64,000 bases of DNA, taken from Rhodocyclaceae bacterium UBA2250 (GTDB lineage: Bacteria > Pseudomonadota > Gammaproteobacteria > Burkholderiales > Rhodocyclaceae). This document shows positions 43,493 to 51,978 of the stretch, piece by piece. The notes beneath the pieces were generated by a model that was given only the letters and a program-made list of their open reading frames with translations, ran no database searches and had not been told where the DNA came from. The DNA lies in the NCBI GenBank assembly GCA_002347285.1, contig DDXW01000053.1:62001-126000 (forward strand), in the 5' to 3' direction. Both the position numbers and the translations under genes were made by a program. Position 1 is the first letter of the stretch. Every line of letters starts with the position of its first letter.

Positions 43493-44752
43493 ATGTCACA
43501 GATCCTGGTCATCGACGACGAAGTCGGCATCCGCGAGCTGCTCTCCGAGATCCTCATCGACGAGGGCCACGACGTCGCCACCTGCGAGAACGCGACGACG
43601 GCGCGCATCTGGCGCGAAGCGCGGCGGCCCGACCTGGTGCTGCTCGACATCTGGATGCCCGACACCGACGGCGTGACGCTGCTGCGCGAATGGGCGGCCA
43701 ACGGCCTGCTGACGATGCCGGTGGTGATGATGTCCGGCCATGCGACGATCGACACCGCCGTCGAGGCGACCAAGATCGGCGCGATCGGCTTCCTCGAAAA
43801 GCCGATCGGCATGCAGAAGCTGCTGGCCGCCGTGCGGCAGGGGCTGGAGCGCGCGCCCAAGGCGGACAGCGCGCTGTCGCTGGCCGCCTTTCCCCGCTCG
43901 GCGGCGCTCAAGGACTTGCGGCGGCGGCTCGAGCAGGTGGCGGCGAAAAGCCGCACGGTACTGCTGCGCGCGCCGGCGGCCTCGATCACCGAGCTGGCGG
44001 CGCGCACCCTGCAGATCGTCGGCAAGCCCTGGCTCGATCTCGGCCACGATTCCAATCCGCTCACCCTCGAGACGCTGGCGCAGGCGAGCGGCGGCGTGCT
44101 GTTCTGCGGCGAGCTGGCGCGCCTGACGCGCCTGCAGCAGAAGAACCTCGCCTTCGCGCTCGAGCGGCTGGAACGCCACAACCTGCGCCTGGTGGCCGCC
44201 ACCGCGCTCGATGCGGCGGCGCTCGCCGCCCAGGGCTGGGAGGAAGAGGTGCTGAACCGCCTGTTCGAGATCAGCGTCGGGCTGCCGTCGCTGGCCGAAC
44301 TCAAGGACGACGTGCCCGACCTCGCCACGCACATCCTCGCCCAGCTGGTCGAAGCCGGCGAAGCGCCGGCGCGCCGCCTGTCGGTCGCGGCGCAGAACGC
44401 CCTGCGCCAGCACCCCTGGCCCGAGGGCTACGCGCAGTTGCGCAGCACGATCAAATCGCTCGCGCTGGCCGCCCTCGACGAGGAGATCGGCGGCGAGGAC
44501 GTTCAGCACCTGCTGGCGCCCGGGGCGGCGGCCATGCCGGAAATCGCGCCCGGCCTGCTGCCCGGGATGCTGGCCCTGCCGCTGCGCGAGGCGCGCGAAC
44601 TGTTCGAGCGGCTCTACTTCGAGCATCACCTGAAGCTCGAGGGCGGCAGCATGACGCGCCTCGCCGAGAAAACCGGTCTCGAGCGCACGCATCTCTATCG
44701 CAAGCTCAAGGACCTCGGCCTGCGCAACGCCTCGAAGGACGGCGAGGAGTAA
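43493..44752 (+). CDS. ntrX: NtrX-like response regulator with degenerate AAA+ domain
   Basis: The 419-residue protein has an intact receiver (acidic pair at 8-9, phosphoacceptor Asp52 in LLDIWMPDTDG, Lys103), a middle region the length of a sigma54 activator domain, and a C-terminal FIS-type helix-turn-helix (MTRLAEKTGLERTHLYRKLK). The middle region lacks a recognisable Walker A (the segment reads TVLLRAPAAS) and lacks the GAFTGA loop, so it is not expected to open sigma54 promoters by ATP hydrolysis. It probably acts as a phosphorylation-controlled DNA-binding regulator. Confidence 0.88.
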   Translation: MSQILVIDDEVGIRELLSEILIDEGHDVATCENATTARIWREARRPDLVLLDIWMPDTDGVTLLREWAANGLLTMPVVMMSGHATIDTAVEATKIGAIGFLEKPIGMQKLLAAVRQGLERAPKADSALSLAAFPRSAALKDLRRRLEQVAAKSRTVLLRAPAASITELAARTLQIVGKPWLDLGHDSNPLTLETLAQASGGVLFCGELARLTRLQQKNLAFALERLERHNLRLVAATALDAAALAAQGWEEEVLNRLFEISVGLPSLAELKDDVPDLATHILAQLVEAGEAPARRLSVAAQNALRQHPWPEGYAQLRSTIKSLALAALDEEIGGEDVQHLLAPGAAAMPEIAPGLLPGMLALPLREARELFERLYFEHHLKLEGGSMTRLAEKTGLERTHLYRKLKDLGLRNASKDGEE

Positions 44753-44756
44753 TCCC

Positions 44757-46184
44757 ATGCGCATCCTCATCCTCGGCGCCGGCCAGGTCGGTGCCAGCGT
44801 CGCCGAGGCGCTCGCCTCCGAGGCGAACGACATCACCATCGTCGACATGAACCGCGCGGCGCTCGCCGCGCTCGCCGACCGCCTCGACGTGCGCACGCTG
44901 GCCGGCAACGCCGCCTATCCGTCGGTGCTGCACGACGCCGGCATCGAGGACACCGACCTGCTGGTGGCGGTCACCCAGTCCGACCAGACCAACCTGGTCG
45001 CCTGCAAGATCGCGCGCACCCTGTTCCACGTGCCGACGCGCATCGCGCGCCTGCGTTCGCCCGACTTCCTCGATCCGCAGCTGCTCGCCGACGACAACTT
45101 CGCCGTCGATCACGCGATCTGCCCGGAACAGGACATCACCGACTACATCGCCAAGCTGATCGAGTTTCCCGAAGCGCTGCAGGTGCTCGAATTCGCCGCG
45201 GGCAAGGTCACGCTGGTGGGCGTGCGCGCCTACCAGGGCGGCCTGCTGGTCGGCCAGCCGATCCGCGCGATGCGCGAGCATCTGCCGGCCGGCGTCGACG
45301 CGCGCATCGCCGCGATCTTCCGCGAACACCAGCCGGTCGACCCCGACGGCCACACGGTGATCGAGCCCGGCGACGAGGTGTTCCTGCTGGCCGCCACCCG
45401 GCACATCCGCACCGTGCTCAAGGAACTGCGCCGCATGCTCGAACCGGTGCGGCGCGTGATGATCGCCGGCGGCGGCAACATCGGCGCGCGCGTCGCCGCG
45501 ACGCTCGATGGCAAGTACGAGGTCAAGCTGATCGAGCGCGACGCGCAGCGCGCCGAGGTCGTCGCCGGCAAGCTGGCCGGCACGCTGGTGCTGCACGGCG
45601 AGGCGACCGACGAGAACCTGCTCGAACAGGAGAACATCGACGAGATCGACATGTTCCTCGCGCTGACCAACGACGACGAGGACAACATCATGGCCGCCTC
45701 GCTGGCCAAGCGGCTCGGCTGCAAACGCGTGCTGGCGCTGATCAACCGCCGCGCCTACGCCGACATGGTGCAGGGCGGGCCGATCGACATCGGCCTCTCG
45801 CCGGCGCAGGTCTCGATCGGCGCGCTGCTCACGGCGGTGCGGCGCGGCGACGTCGCCAAGGTGCACAGCCTGCGGCGCGGCGCGGCCGAGGCGCTCGAAC
45901 TGGTCGCCCACGGCGACCGCAACTCCTCGAAGGTCGTCGGCCGCCGCATCGACGAGTTGCCGCCGATCAAGGGCGCGCACATCGGCGCGATCGTGCGGCG
46001 CGGCAAGGAGGCCGAGATCGTGGAGCGCGACGGCTTCCTCATCGACGCCTACATCGACCGCGTCATCATCCCGCACCACGACACGGTGATCGAGCCGGAC
46101 GACCACGTCATCGTCTTCTGCACGCGCAAGCAGCAGGTCGCCAAGGTCGAGAAACTGTTCCAGGTCGGCTTCCAGTTCCTCTGA
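44757..46184 (+). CDS. trkA: Trk potassium uptake regulatory protein TrkA
   Basis: The 475-residue cytosolic protein is built from two RCK units, each with an NAD-binding fold and a TrkA-C domain: LILGAGQVGASVAEAL at the N terminus and VMIAGGGNIGARVAATLDGK at about 237. It gates the TrkH pore encoded 12 bp downstream. The ntrX stop is 4 bp upstream, so this may be one transcript with ntrYX. Confidence 0.96.
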   Translation: MRILILGAGQVGASVAEALASEANDITIVDMNRAALAALADRLDVRTLAGNAAYPSVLHDAGIEDTDLLVAVTQSDQTNLVACKIARTLFHVPTRIARLRSPDFLDPQLLADDNFAVDHAICPEQDITDYIAKLIEFPEALQVLEFAAGKVTLVGVRAYQGGLLVGQPIRAMREHLPAGVDARIAAIFREHQPVDPDGHTVIEPGDEVFLLAATRHIRTVLKELRRMLEPVRRVMIAGGGNIGARVAATLDGKYEVKLIERDAQRAEVVAGKLAGTLVLHGEATDENLLEQENIDEIDMFLALTNDDEDNIMAASLAKRLGCKRVLALINRRAYADMVQGGPIDIGLSPAQVSIGALLTAVRRGDVAKVHSLRRGAAEALELVAHGDRNSSKVVGRRIDELPPIKGAHIGAIVRRGKEAEIVERDGFLIDAYIDRVIIPHHDTVIEPDDHVIVFCTRKQQVAKVEKLFQVGFQFL

Positions 46185-46196
46185 CCGCTCAGAGCC

Positions 46197-47651
46197 GTGA
46201 AGCGCTTTTACCCGACCCTGCGCGTCTTCGGCATCCTGCTGACGGGCTTCGCCCTGACGATGCTCGTGCCGCTGTCGCTCGCCTGGCTCTGGCGCGACGG
46301 CGCGGCAACCGCCTACGACGAAGCCTTCCTGCTCACCTTCGGCTGCGGTCTCGGCCTCTGGTGGCTCACCCGCCGCGAGAAGCGCGACCTCAAGGTGCGC
46401 GACGGCTTCCTGCTGGTGGCGATGGTCTGGGTGCTGCTGCCGGTGTTCGCCAGCCTGCCGCTGATGCTGCAGCTCAACATCTCCTTTACCGACGCCTACT
46501 TCGAGGCCGTCTCGGGATTGACCACCACCGGCGCCACGGTGCTGCCCAATCTCGACCGGCTGCCGCCGTCGATCAATCTCTGGCGCGGCCTGATGGTGTG
46601 GCTCGGCGGCATGGGCCTGATCGTGCTGGCGGTCGCGGTGCTGCCGCTGCTCGGCGTCGGCGGCCGGCAGATGTTCAAGGCCGAGACGCCGGGGCCGATG
46701 AAGGACTCGCAGCTGACGCCGCGCCTGACCCACACCGCCAAGGGACTCTGGGTGGTCTACGCCGCGATCACCGTCGCCTGCGTCCTCGGCCTGCACCTGG
46801 CCGGCATGGACTGGTTCGATGCCGTGATGCATTCCTTCACCACGATGGGACTCGGCGGCTTCTCCAGCCACGACGCCGGCTTCGGCTACTGGAACTCGCC
46901 GCAGATCGAGGCCGTCACCATCTTCTTCATGCTGCTGGCGGGCATCAACTTCGCGACCCATTTCCTCGCCGTGCACGGCCGCAGCCTGAAACCCTACCGC
47001 CGCGACCCGGAAATCCTCTGGTATCTCGTCGTCGTCATCGGCAGCGTGCTCGGCATCGCGATCTACCTGGCGGTGCAGGAGGTCTATCCGGACTTCGGCA
47101 CGGCGCTGCGCTTTGCGGCTTTCAACGTCGTGTCGATCGCCACCACCACCGGCTTCGCCAACACCGATTTCAACCTCTGGCCGATGTTCGCGCCGCTGTG
47201 GATGCTGTTCCTCTGCAGCTTCGCGACCAGCGCCGGCTCGACCGGCGGCGGCATCAAGATGATCCGCGCGATCATCCTCTACAAGCAGATCTATCGCGAA
47301 CTGGTCCGCGCCATGCACCCAAACGCCGTCTGGCCGGTGCGCGTCGGCGGCGGCGTGGTGCCGCAGAACGTCCTCACCGCCGTGCTCGCCTTCGGCTTCG
47401 CCTACATGTGCATCATCGTCGCGCTGACATTGCTGATGGCGCTCTCGGGGCTCGACATCGTCACCGCCTTCTCGGCCGTGGTCGCAAGCGTGAACAACAC
47501 CGGCCCCGGCCTCAACCAGGTCGGCCCGGCGACGACCTTCGAGATCCTCACCGACTTCCAGACCTGGCTGTGCGTGCTGGCGATGCTGCTCGGCCGGCTG
47601 GAAATCTTCACCCTGCTCGTGGTGCTGACGCCGGCGTTCTGGAAAAAGTAA
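46197..47651 (+). CDS. trkH: Trk potassium uptake channel subunit TrkH
   Basis: The 484-residue polytopic membrane protein has the four pore motifs of the Trk/Ktr family, including SGLTTTGATVLPNLD, SFTTMGLGGFSSHDAGFGYW, SIATTTGFANTDFN and SVNNTGPGLNQVGP. It forms the K+ pore controlled by TrkA. The start is GTG 46197-46199. A dispersed repeat follows the stop by 3 bp. Confidence 0.96.
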   Translation: MKRFYPTLRVFGILLTGFALTMLVPLSLAWLWRDGAATAYDEAFLLTFGCGLGLWWLTRREKRDLKVRDGFLLVAMVWVLLPVFASLPLMLQLNISFTDAYFEAVSGLTTTGATVLPNLDRLPPSINLWRGLMVWLGGMGLIVLAVAVLPLLGVGGRQMFKAETPGPMKDSQLTPRLTHTAKGLWVVYAAITVACVLGLHLAGMDWFDAVMHSFTTMGLGGFSSHDAGFGYWNSPQIEAVTIFFMLLAGINFATHFLAVHGRSLKPYRRDPEILWYLVVVIGSVLGIAIYLAVQEVYPDFGTALRFAAFNVVSIATTTGFANTDFNLWPMFAPLWMLFLCSFATSAGSTGGGIKMIRAIILYKQIYRELVRAMHPNAVWPVRVGGGVVPQNVLTAVLAFGFAYMCIIVALTLLMALSGLDIVTAFSAVVASVNNTGPGLNQVGPATTFEILTDFQTWLCVLAMLLGRLEIFTLLVVLTPAFWKK

Positions 47652-47654
47652 GCC

Positions 47655-47677
47655 GCCGCCCCGCCGGCGCCGAGTTT
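47655..47677 (-). repeat. dispersed 23-bp repeat, copy 14 (between trkH and hemE)
   Basis: On the minus strand it reads AAACTCGG, CGCC, GGCGGGGCGGC. It starts 3 bp after the trkH stop. No U-rich run follows, so it is not a standard terminator. Confidence 0.9.
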
Positions 47678-47719
47678 GCGGCCCCATGCGATAATCCGGC
47701 CGAACAACCGGATACGAAC

Positions 47720-48778
47720 ATGGCCCGTCCCAAGAACGACAATTTCCTGCGCGCGCTGCTGCGCGAGCCGACCGACTACACCCCCCTGTGGCTGATGCGC
47801 CAGGCGGGCCGCTACCTCCCGGAATACTGCGAGACGCGCAAGCGCGCCGGCAGCTTCCTCAACCTCTGCAAATCGCCCTCGCTGGCCTGCGAGGTGACGC
47901 TGCAGCCGCTGGCGCGCTACGACCTCGACGCCGCGATCCTGTTCTCCGACATCCTCACCGTGCCCGACGCGATGGGCCTCGGCCTGTACTTCGCCGACGG
48001 CGAGGGCCCGAAGTTCGAGCGCCCGCTGCGCGAGGAATGGGCGATCAACGACCTGACCGCGCCCGATCCCTGGGACCACCTGCGCTACGTGATGGATGCG
48101 GTGGTGGAAATCCGCCGCGCGCTCAACGGCAGCGTGCCGCTGATCGGCTTCTCGGGCTCGCCCTTCACGCTCGCCTGCTACATGGTCGAGGGCGGCGGCT
48201 CGGACGACTTCCGCACCGTCAAGACCATGCTCTACAGCCGCCCCGACCTGCTGCACAAGATCCTCGCCGTGAATGCGGAAGCCGTGACGGCCTACCTGAA
48301 CGCCCAGATCGAATCCGGCGCGCAGGCGGTGCAGATCTTCGACACCTGGGGCGGGGCGCTGTCCCACGCCGCCTACCGCGAGTTCTCGCTGGCCTACATG
48401 CAGCGCGTGATCGCCGGGCTCAAGAAGACCCACGGCGGCGAGCGCATCCCCTGCATCGTGTTCACCAAGGGCGGAGGCCAGTGGCTCGAGGCCATCGCCG
48501 AGAGCGGCTGCGACGCGGTCGGCCTCGACTGGACCACCGATCTCGGCGAGGCGCGCCGGCGCGTCGGCGACCGGGTCGCGCTGCAGGGCAACTTCGACCC
48601 GGTCGCGCTGTTCGCCTCGCCCGAAGCCGTGACCAAGGAAGCCACGCGCATCCTCGACAGCTTCGGAGGGGGGAATACCGGCCATGCCTTCAACCTCGGT
48701 CACGGCATCAACCAGCACACGCCCCCAGAGAACGTGGCGGTGCTCGTGGACGCTGTTCATGGCTACAAAAGAAAATGA
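47720..48778 (+). CDS. hemE: uroporphyrinogen decarboxylase HemE
   Basis: The 352-residue enzyme decarboxylates uroporphyrinogen III to coproporphyrinogen III. It has PLWLMRQAGRYLPEY near the N terminus, AAILFSDILTVPDAMGLGL, GFSGSPFTLACYMVEGG and QGNFDPVALFA, all diagnostic. It is a true HemE, unlike the UroD-like methyltransferase at 24414. The gap after it is A+T-rich and carries DnaA-box-like sites. Confidence 0.97.
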   Translation: MARPKNDNFLRALLREPTDYTPLWLMRQAGRYLPEYCETRKRAGSFLNLCKSPSLACEVTLQPLARYDLDAAILFSDILTVPDAMGLGLYFADGEGPKFERPLREEWAINDLTAPDPWDHLRYVMDAVVEIRRALNGSVPLIGFSGSPFTLACYMVEGGGSDDFRTVKTMLYSRPDLLHKILAVNAEAVTAYLNAQIESGAQAVQIFDTWGGALSHAAYREFSLAYMQRVIAGLKKTHGGERIPCIVFTKGGGQWLEAIAESGCDAVGLDWTTDLGEARRRVGDRVALQGNFDPVALFASPEAVTKEATRILDSFGGGNTGHAFNLGHGINQHTPPENVAVLVDAVHGYKRK

Positions 48779-48874
48779 CGCTGGCCGGGAACCCGCTGCC
48801 CGCTTCGCTGTCCACCGCCGCCCACCCGCCAAGCCTTGCCCAGAGCGGGTTTCGGCACGGGGTGAATAGTTGAC

Positions 48875-48883
48875 TTATTCACA
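48875..48883 (+). promoter_or_regulatory. DnaA-box-like site TTATTCACA
   Basis: It fits the relaxed consensus TTATNCACA and lies about 265 bp before the priA start. Confidence 0.5.
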
Positions 48884-48906
48884 GAATGCTGATTCCCATG
48901 ATTTAA

Positions 48907-48923
48907 CGGGCGTTTTCCGCCCG
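48907..48923. other. stem-loop CGGGCG / CGCCCG
   Basis: A perfect 6-bp stem with a 5-base TTTTC loop lies about 130 bp after hemE. It is not followed by a T run, so terminator function is doubtful. Confidence 0.4.
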
Positions 48924-49037
48924 GGCAACACGGCTTTCGTGCAACTGGTTGATATTCAATAGATAATTTCCAAGCCAGGGTTTCATTACCATGACTTTGG
49001 CTGGAAATGCAAGTCCGCACCAATATGCGGCACGGGT

Positions 49038-49058
49038 TTACCCACAAAATTATCCACA
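49038..49058 (+). promoter_or_regulatory. tandem DnaA-box-like sites
   Basis: TTACCCACA at 49038-49046 has one mismatch to the consensus. TTATCCACA at 49050-49058 is a perfect consensus box. They lie in the same orientation with a 3-bp spacer, about 80 bp before priA. Confidence 0.6.
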
Positions 49059-49070
49059 GCTTCCGTGGTT

Positions 49071-49088
49071 GTTAAAAAAGGCTTTAAC
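49071..49088. other. inverted repeat GTTAAA / TTTAAC before priA
   Basis: Six-base complementary arms flank a 6-base spacer, 50 bp before the priA start. Operator and weak-hairpin roles are both possible. Confidence 0.35.
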
Positions 49089-49139
49089 GGCAATCGATTA
49101 AGCGCTTTTGCGAAGAACTACTCGAAAGAACGGCGCTAA

Positions 49140-51128
49140 GTGGCTATCCTGCAAATCGCTCTCGACGTTCCGCTGCCCCGCCTGTTCGACTATCGGCTGG
49201 CCGAACCCGCTCCGGCGGACCCCGTCGGACGGCTGGCGAAGGTACCCTTCGGCGCGGCCGGTCGGGGCGGCAGCAAGATCGGCGTCGTGGCCGCCGTGAC
49301 GGGCGCCAGCGACCAGCCGGCCGACAAGCTCAAGGTTGCAGAACTCGTTGAGGATCTGCCGGTGCTGCCCGCCGACTGGCTCGAACTCTGCCGCTTCTGC
49401 GCGCGCTACTACCACCACCCGCTCGGCCAGGTGATGGCCTTCGCGCTGCCGCCGCTGCTGCGCAAGGGCAAGAAGCCGCGCGCGCTGAAGGAGAAGCCGG
49501 CCGCCGCCGCCTCGCCAGCACCGAGTTTCCACGAAGCCACGCCGGATCAAGCCGCCGCCATCGAGGCGATTGCCAGGGCCGACGGGTTCCAGACCTTCCT
49601 GCTGCATGGCGTCACCGGCAGTGGCAAGACCGAGGTCTATCTCCAAGCGATCGCGGCGGTGCTGGCACGCGGCGGTCAGGCGCTGATGCTGGTGCCCGAG
49701 ATCGCCCTGACGCCCCAGCTCGAGTCGCGGGTGAGCGCCCGCTTCCCCGGCGCACGCATCGTTTCGGCCCACAGCGGCGTCGCCGACGCGGCGCGCGCCC
49801 GTGCCTTCCTCGCCGCGCTCGAAGGCCGCGCCGACATCGTGCTCGGCACGCGGCTCGCCGTGTTCATGCCGCTGCCGCGCCTGCAGCTGATCGTCGTCGA
49901 CGAGGAGCACGACCCGTCGTTCAAGCAGCAGGACGGCCTGCGCTACTCGGCGCGCGACGTCGCCATCTTCCGCGCCAAGCAGCGCGACATCCCGATCGTG
50001 CTCGGCTCGGCGACGCCCGCGCTGGAAAGCTTCCACCATGCGGAAAGCGGCCGCTACCGCAAGCTCGAGCTGCCGGCCCGCGCCGTCGCAGCGACGCTGC
50101 CGCCGGTCGCGGTGATCGACACGCGCAAGCAGAAACTGCAGGACGGTCTCGGCCAGGAGCTGATCGCCGCCGTGAGCGAGCGCTTGCAACGCGGGGAACA
50201 GAGCCTGCTGTTCCTCAACCGGCGCGGCTACGCCCCGGTGCTCGCCTGCCCGGCCTGCGGCTGGCTCTCGCACTGCCGGCGCTGCGCCGCCAACCTCGTG
50301 CTGCACCTCGCCGACCGCCGGCTGCGCTGCCACCACTGCGGCCTCGAAACGGCGGTCCCGCACCACTGCCCCGACTGCGGCAACCTCGACCTGACGCCTT
50401 TCGGCCGCGGCACCCAGCGGGTCGAGGCACGGCTGGCCGAACTGTTCCCCGCCGCACGCATCCTGCGCATCGACCGCGACTCGGCCGATTCGCCGAAGAA
50501 GTGGCATGCGCTGCTCGCCGCGATCCACGCCGGCGAGGCGGACATCCTGATCGGCACCCAGATGCTCGCCAAGGGCCACGACTTCCCGCAACTCACCCTC
50601 GTCGGCGTGATCGGCGCCGACGCCGCGCTGTTCGCCGCCGACTTCCGCGCGCCGGAACGCCTGTTCGCCCAGCTCATGCAGGTCGGCGGCCGCTCGGGCC
50701 GCCACGCGCTGCCCGGCGAGGTGCTGATCCAGACCGAGTACCCCGACCATCCGCTCTACCGCGCGCTGGCCGAACACGACTACGACGCCTTCGCCCGCGA
50801 GCAGCTCGCCGAGCGCGCGGCCGCCGGCTTCCCGCCCTTTGCCTTCCAGGCCATGCTGCGCGCGGAAGCTGCCGAACTGCCACAGGCGCTCGCCTTCCTG
50901 CGCGAGGCCGTCGCTGCGGCCCCGGCCATGCCGGAGATCCTGCTCTACGACCCGGTGCCGATGCGGCTGGCCCGGCTCAAGAACCGCGAGCGCGCCCAGC
51001 TGCTGGTCGAGTCGAAGAGCCGCCCCGCGCTGCAGGCCTTCCTCGGCGCCTGGCTGGAGCGACTCCACGCGCTGAAGGCGCCGCGCGCGCTGCGCTGGCA
51101 CATCGACGTCGATCCGCTCGAGTTCTAA
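49140..51128 (+). CDS. priA: primosomal replication restart helicase PriA
   Basis: The 662-residue helicase has an N-terminal DNA-binding domain (about 1-105), Walker A in LLHGVTGSGKTEVYLQ, Walker B in LIVVDEEHDPSFKQQDGLRY, and the zinc-binding insertion with CPACGWLSHCRRC and CHHCG...CPDCG. It restarts stalled replication forks. A dispersed repeat (SPAPSF, residues about 123-130) lies in the linker before the helicase core. The start is GTG 49140. The preceding DnaA-box-like sites may tie its expression to replication. Confidence 0.95.
   Translation: MAILQIALDVPLPRLFDYRLAEPAPADPVGRLAKVPFGAAGRGGSKIGVVAAVTGASDQPADKLKVAELVEDLPVLPADWLELCRFCARYYHHPLGQVMAFALPPLLRKGKKPRALKEKPAAAASPAPSFHEATPDQAAAIEAIARADGFQTFLLHGVTGSGKTEVYLQAIAAVLARGGQALMLVPEIALTPQLESRVSARFPGARIVSAHSGVADAARARAFLAALEGRADIVLGTRLAVFMPLPRLQLIVVDEEHDPSFKQQDGLRYSARDVAIFRAKQRDIPIVLGSATPALESFHHAESGRYRKLELPARAVAATLPPVAVIDTRKQKLQDGLGQELIAAVSERLQRGEQSLLFLNRRGYAPVLACPACGWLSHCRRCAANLVLHLADRRLRCHHCGLETAVPHHCPDCGNLDLTPFGRGTQRVEARLAELFPAARILRIDRDSADSPKKWHALLAAIHAGEADILIGTQMLAKGHDFPQLTLVGVIGADAALFAADFRAPERLFAQLMQVGGRSGRHALPGEVLIQTEYPDHPLYRALAEHDYDAFAREQLAERAAAGFPPFAFQAMLRAEAAELPQALAFLREAVAAAPAMPEILLYDPVPMRLARLKNRERAQLLVESKSRPALQAFLGAWLERLHALKAPRALRWHIDVDPLEF
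49506..49528 (-). repeat. dispersed 23-bp repeat, copy 15 (in priA)
   Basis: On the minus strand it reads AAACTCGG, TGCT, GGCGAGGCGGC. The plus-strand gene reads AASPAPSF. Confidence 0.9.
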
Positions 51129-51162
51129 GCGGTAAACTGACCGGCCCGACGAGGAAACGACC

Positions 51163-51969
51163 ATGAGCGACAGCGACAACCTGATCGAAATCGACGAACT
51201 GCACTTCGCCTACGGCGCAAACAAGGTGCTGCGCGGCATCCGGCTGACCGTGCCGCGCGGCAAGGTGGTCGGCATCCTCGGCGTCAGCGGCGCGGGCAAG
51301 AGCACCATCCTCAAGCTGATCGGCGGCCAGATCAGGCCGCAGCGCGGCCAGGTCCGCTTCGACGGCGACATCGTGCACGAACTCGACGACGCCGGCCTCT
51401 ACCGGCTGCGCCGCGAGATGGGCATGATGTTCCAGGCCGGCGGCCTGTTTTCCGACATCTCGGTCTACGACAACATCGCCTTCCCGATGCGCGAGCTGAC
51501 CGACCTGCCCGAGGAGATCATCCACGACCTGGTGCTGATGAAGCTGCACGCCGTGGGCTTGCGCGGCGCCAGCCAGCTGATGCCCAACGAGCTGTCGGGC
51601 GGCATGGCGCGGCGCGTCGCGCTGGCGCGCGCGATCGCCCTCGACCCGGTGCTGACGATGTACGACGAGCCCTTCGCCGGCCTCGACCCGATCTCGCTCA
51701 ACGTGATCGCCCAGTTGATCCGCCGCCTCAACGACGCGCTCGGCGCCACCTCGATCGTCGTCACCTACGACGTGCCGGAAACCCTCAAGGTCGTCGACCT
51801 CGCCTACTTCATCCACGACGGCGTGGTGGTGGCCGCCGGCACGCCGGAGGAATTGAGCAATTCCAGCGATCCGGCCGTGCACCAGTTCATCCACGCCAAG
51901 CCGGACGGCCCGGTCGCCTTCCACTATCCGAGCCCAACCTACCGAAGTGATTTGCGGGTCGGCCGCTAG
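51163..51969 (+). CDS. mlaF: MlaF-like ABC transporter ATPase, without mlaE-D-B-C
   Basis: The 268-residue ATPase has Walker A GVSGAGKSTILKL, the variant signature NELSGGMARRVALARAIAL and Walker B MYDEPFAGLDP, with MlaF-type SIVVTYDV. MlaF proteins energise phospholipid transport in the Mla (outer membrane asymmetry) system and are normally followed by mlaE and mlaD. Here a convergent MFS gene begins 9 bp after the stop, so the permease and substrate-binding genes are missing from this locus. Confidence 0.88.
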   Translation: MSDSDNLIEIDELHFAYGANKVLRGIRLTVPRGKVVGILGVSGAGKSTILKLIGGQIRPQRGQVRFDGDIVHELDDAGLYRLRREMGMMFQAGGLFSDISVYDNIAFPMRELTDLPEEIIHDLVLMKLHAVGLRGASQLMPNELSGGMARRVALARAIALDPVLTMYDEPFAGLDPISLNVIAQLIRRLNDALGATSIVVTYDVPETLKVVDLAYFIHDGVVVAAGTPEELSNSSDPAVHQFIHAKPDGPVAFHYPSPTYRSDLRVGR

Positions 51970-51978
51970 GGCGACCGG

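Larger units (their letters stand above)
48779..49139. other. A+T-rich hemE-priA intergenic region with DnaA-box-like sites
   Basis: This 361-bp gap is clearly richer in A+T than its surroundings, most of all in the last 270 bp. No convincing gene is seen. It holds three sites close to the DnaA box, a short stem-loop, and runs such as GATATTCAATAGATAATTTC that could unwind easily. It may be an origin-like, DnaA-titrating or DnaA-regulated promoter element for priA. Confidence 0.6.

Noticed and set aside
44706..47687. A 993-codon minus-strand frame opposite trkA and trkH
   Set aside because: Same reason: trkA and trkH are certain, and the antisense frame has no recognisable feature.
48907..48923. 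The stem-loop after hemE as an intrinsic terminator
   Set aside because: The stem is followed by GGCAACACGG rather than a T run, and it lies about 130 bp past the stop.
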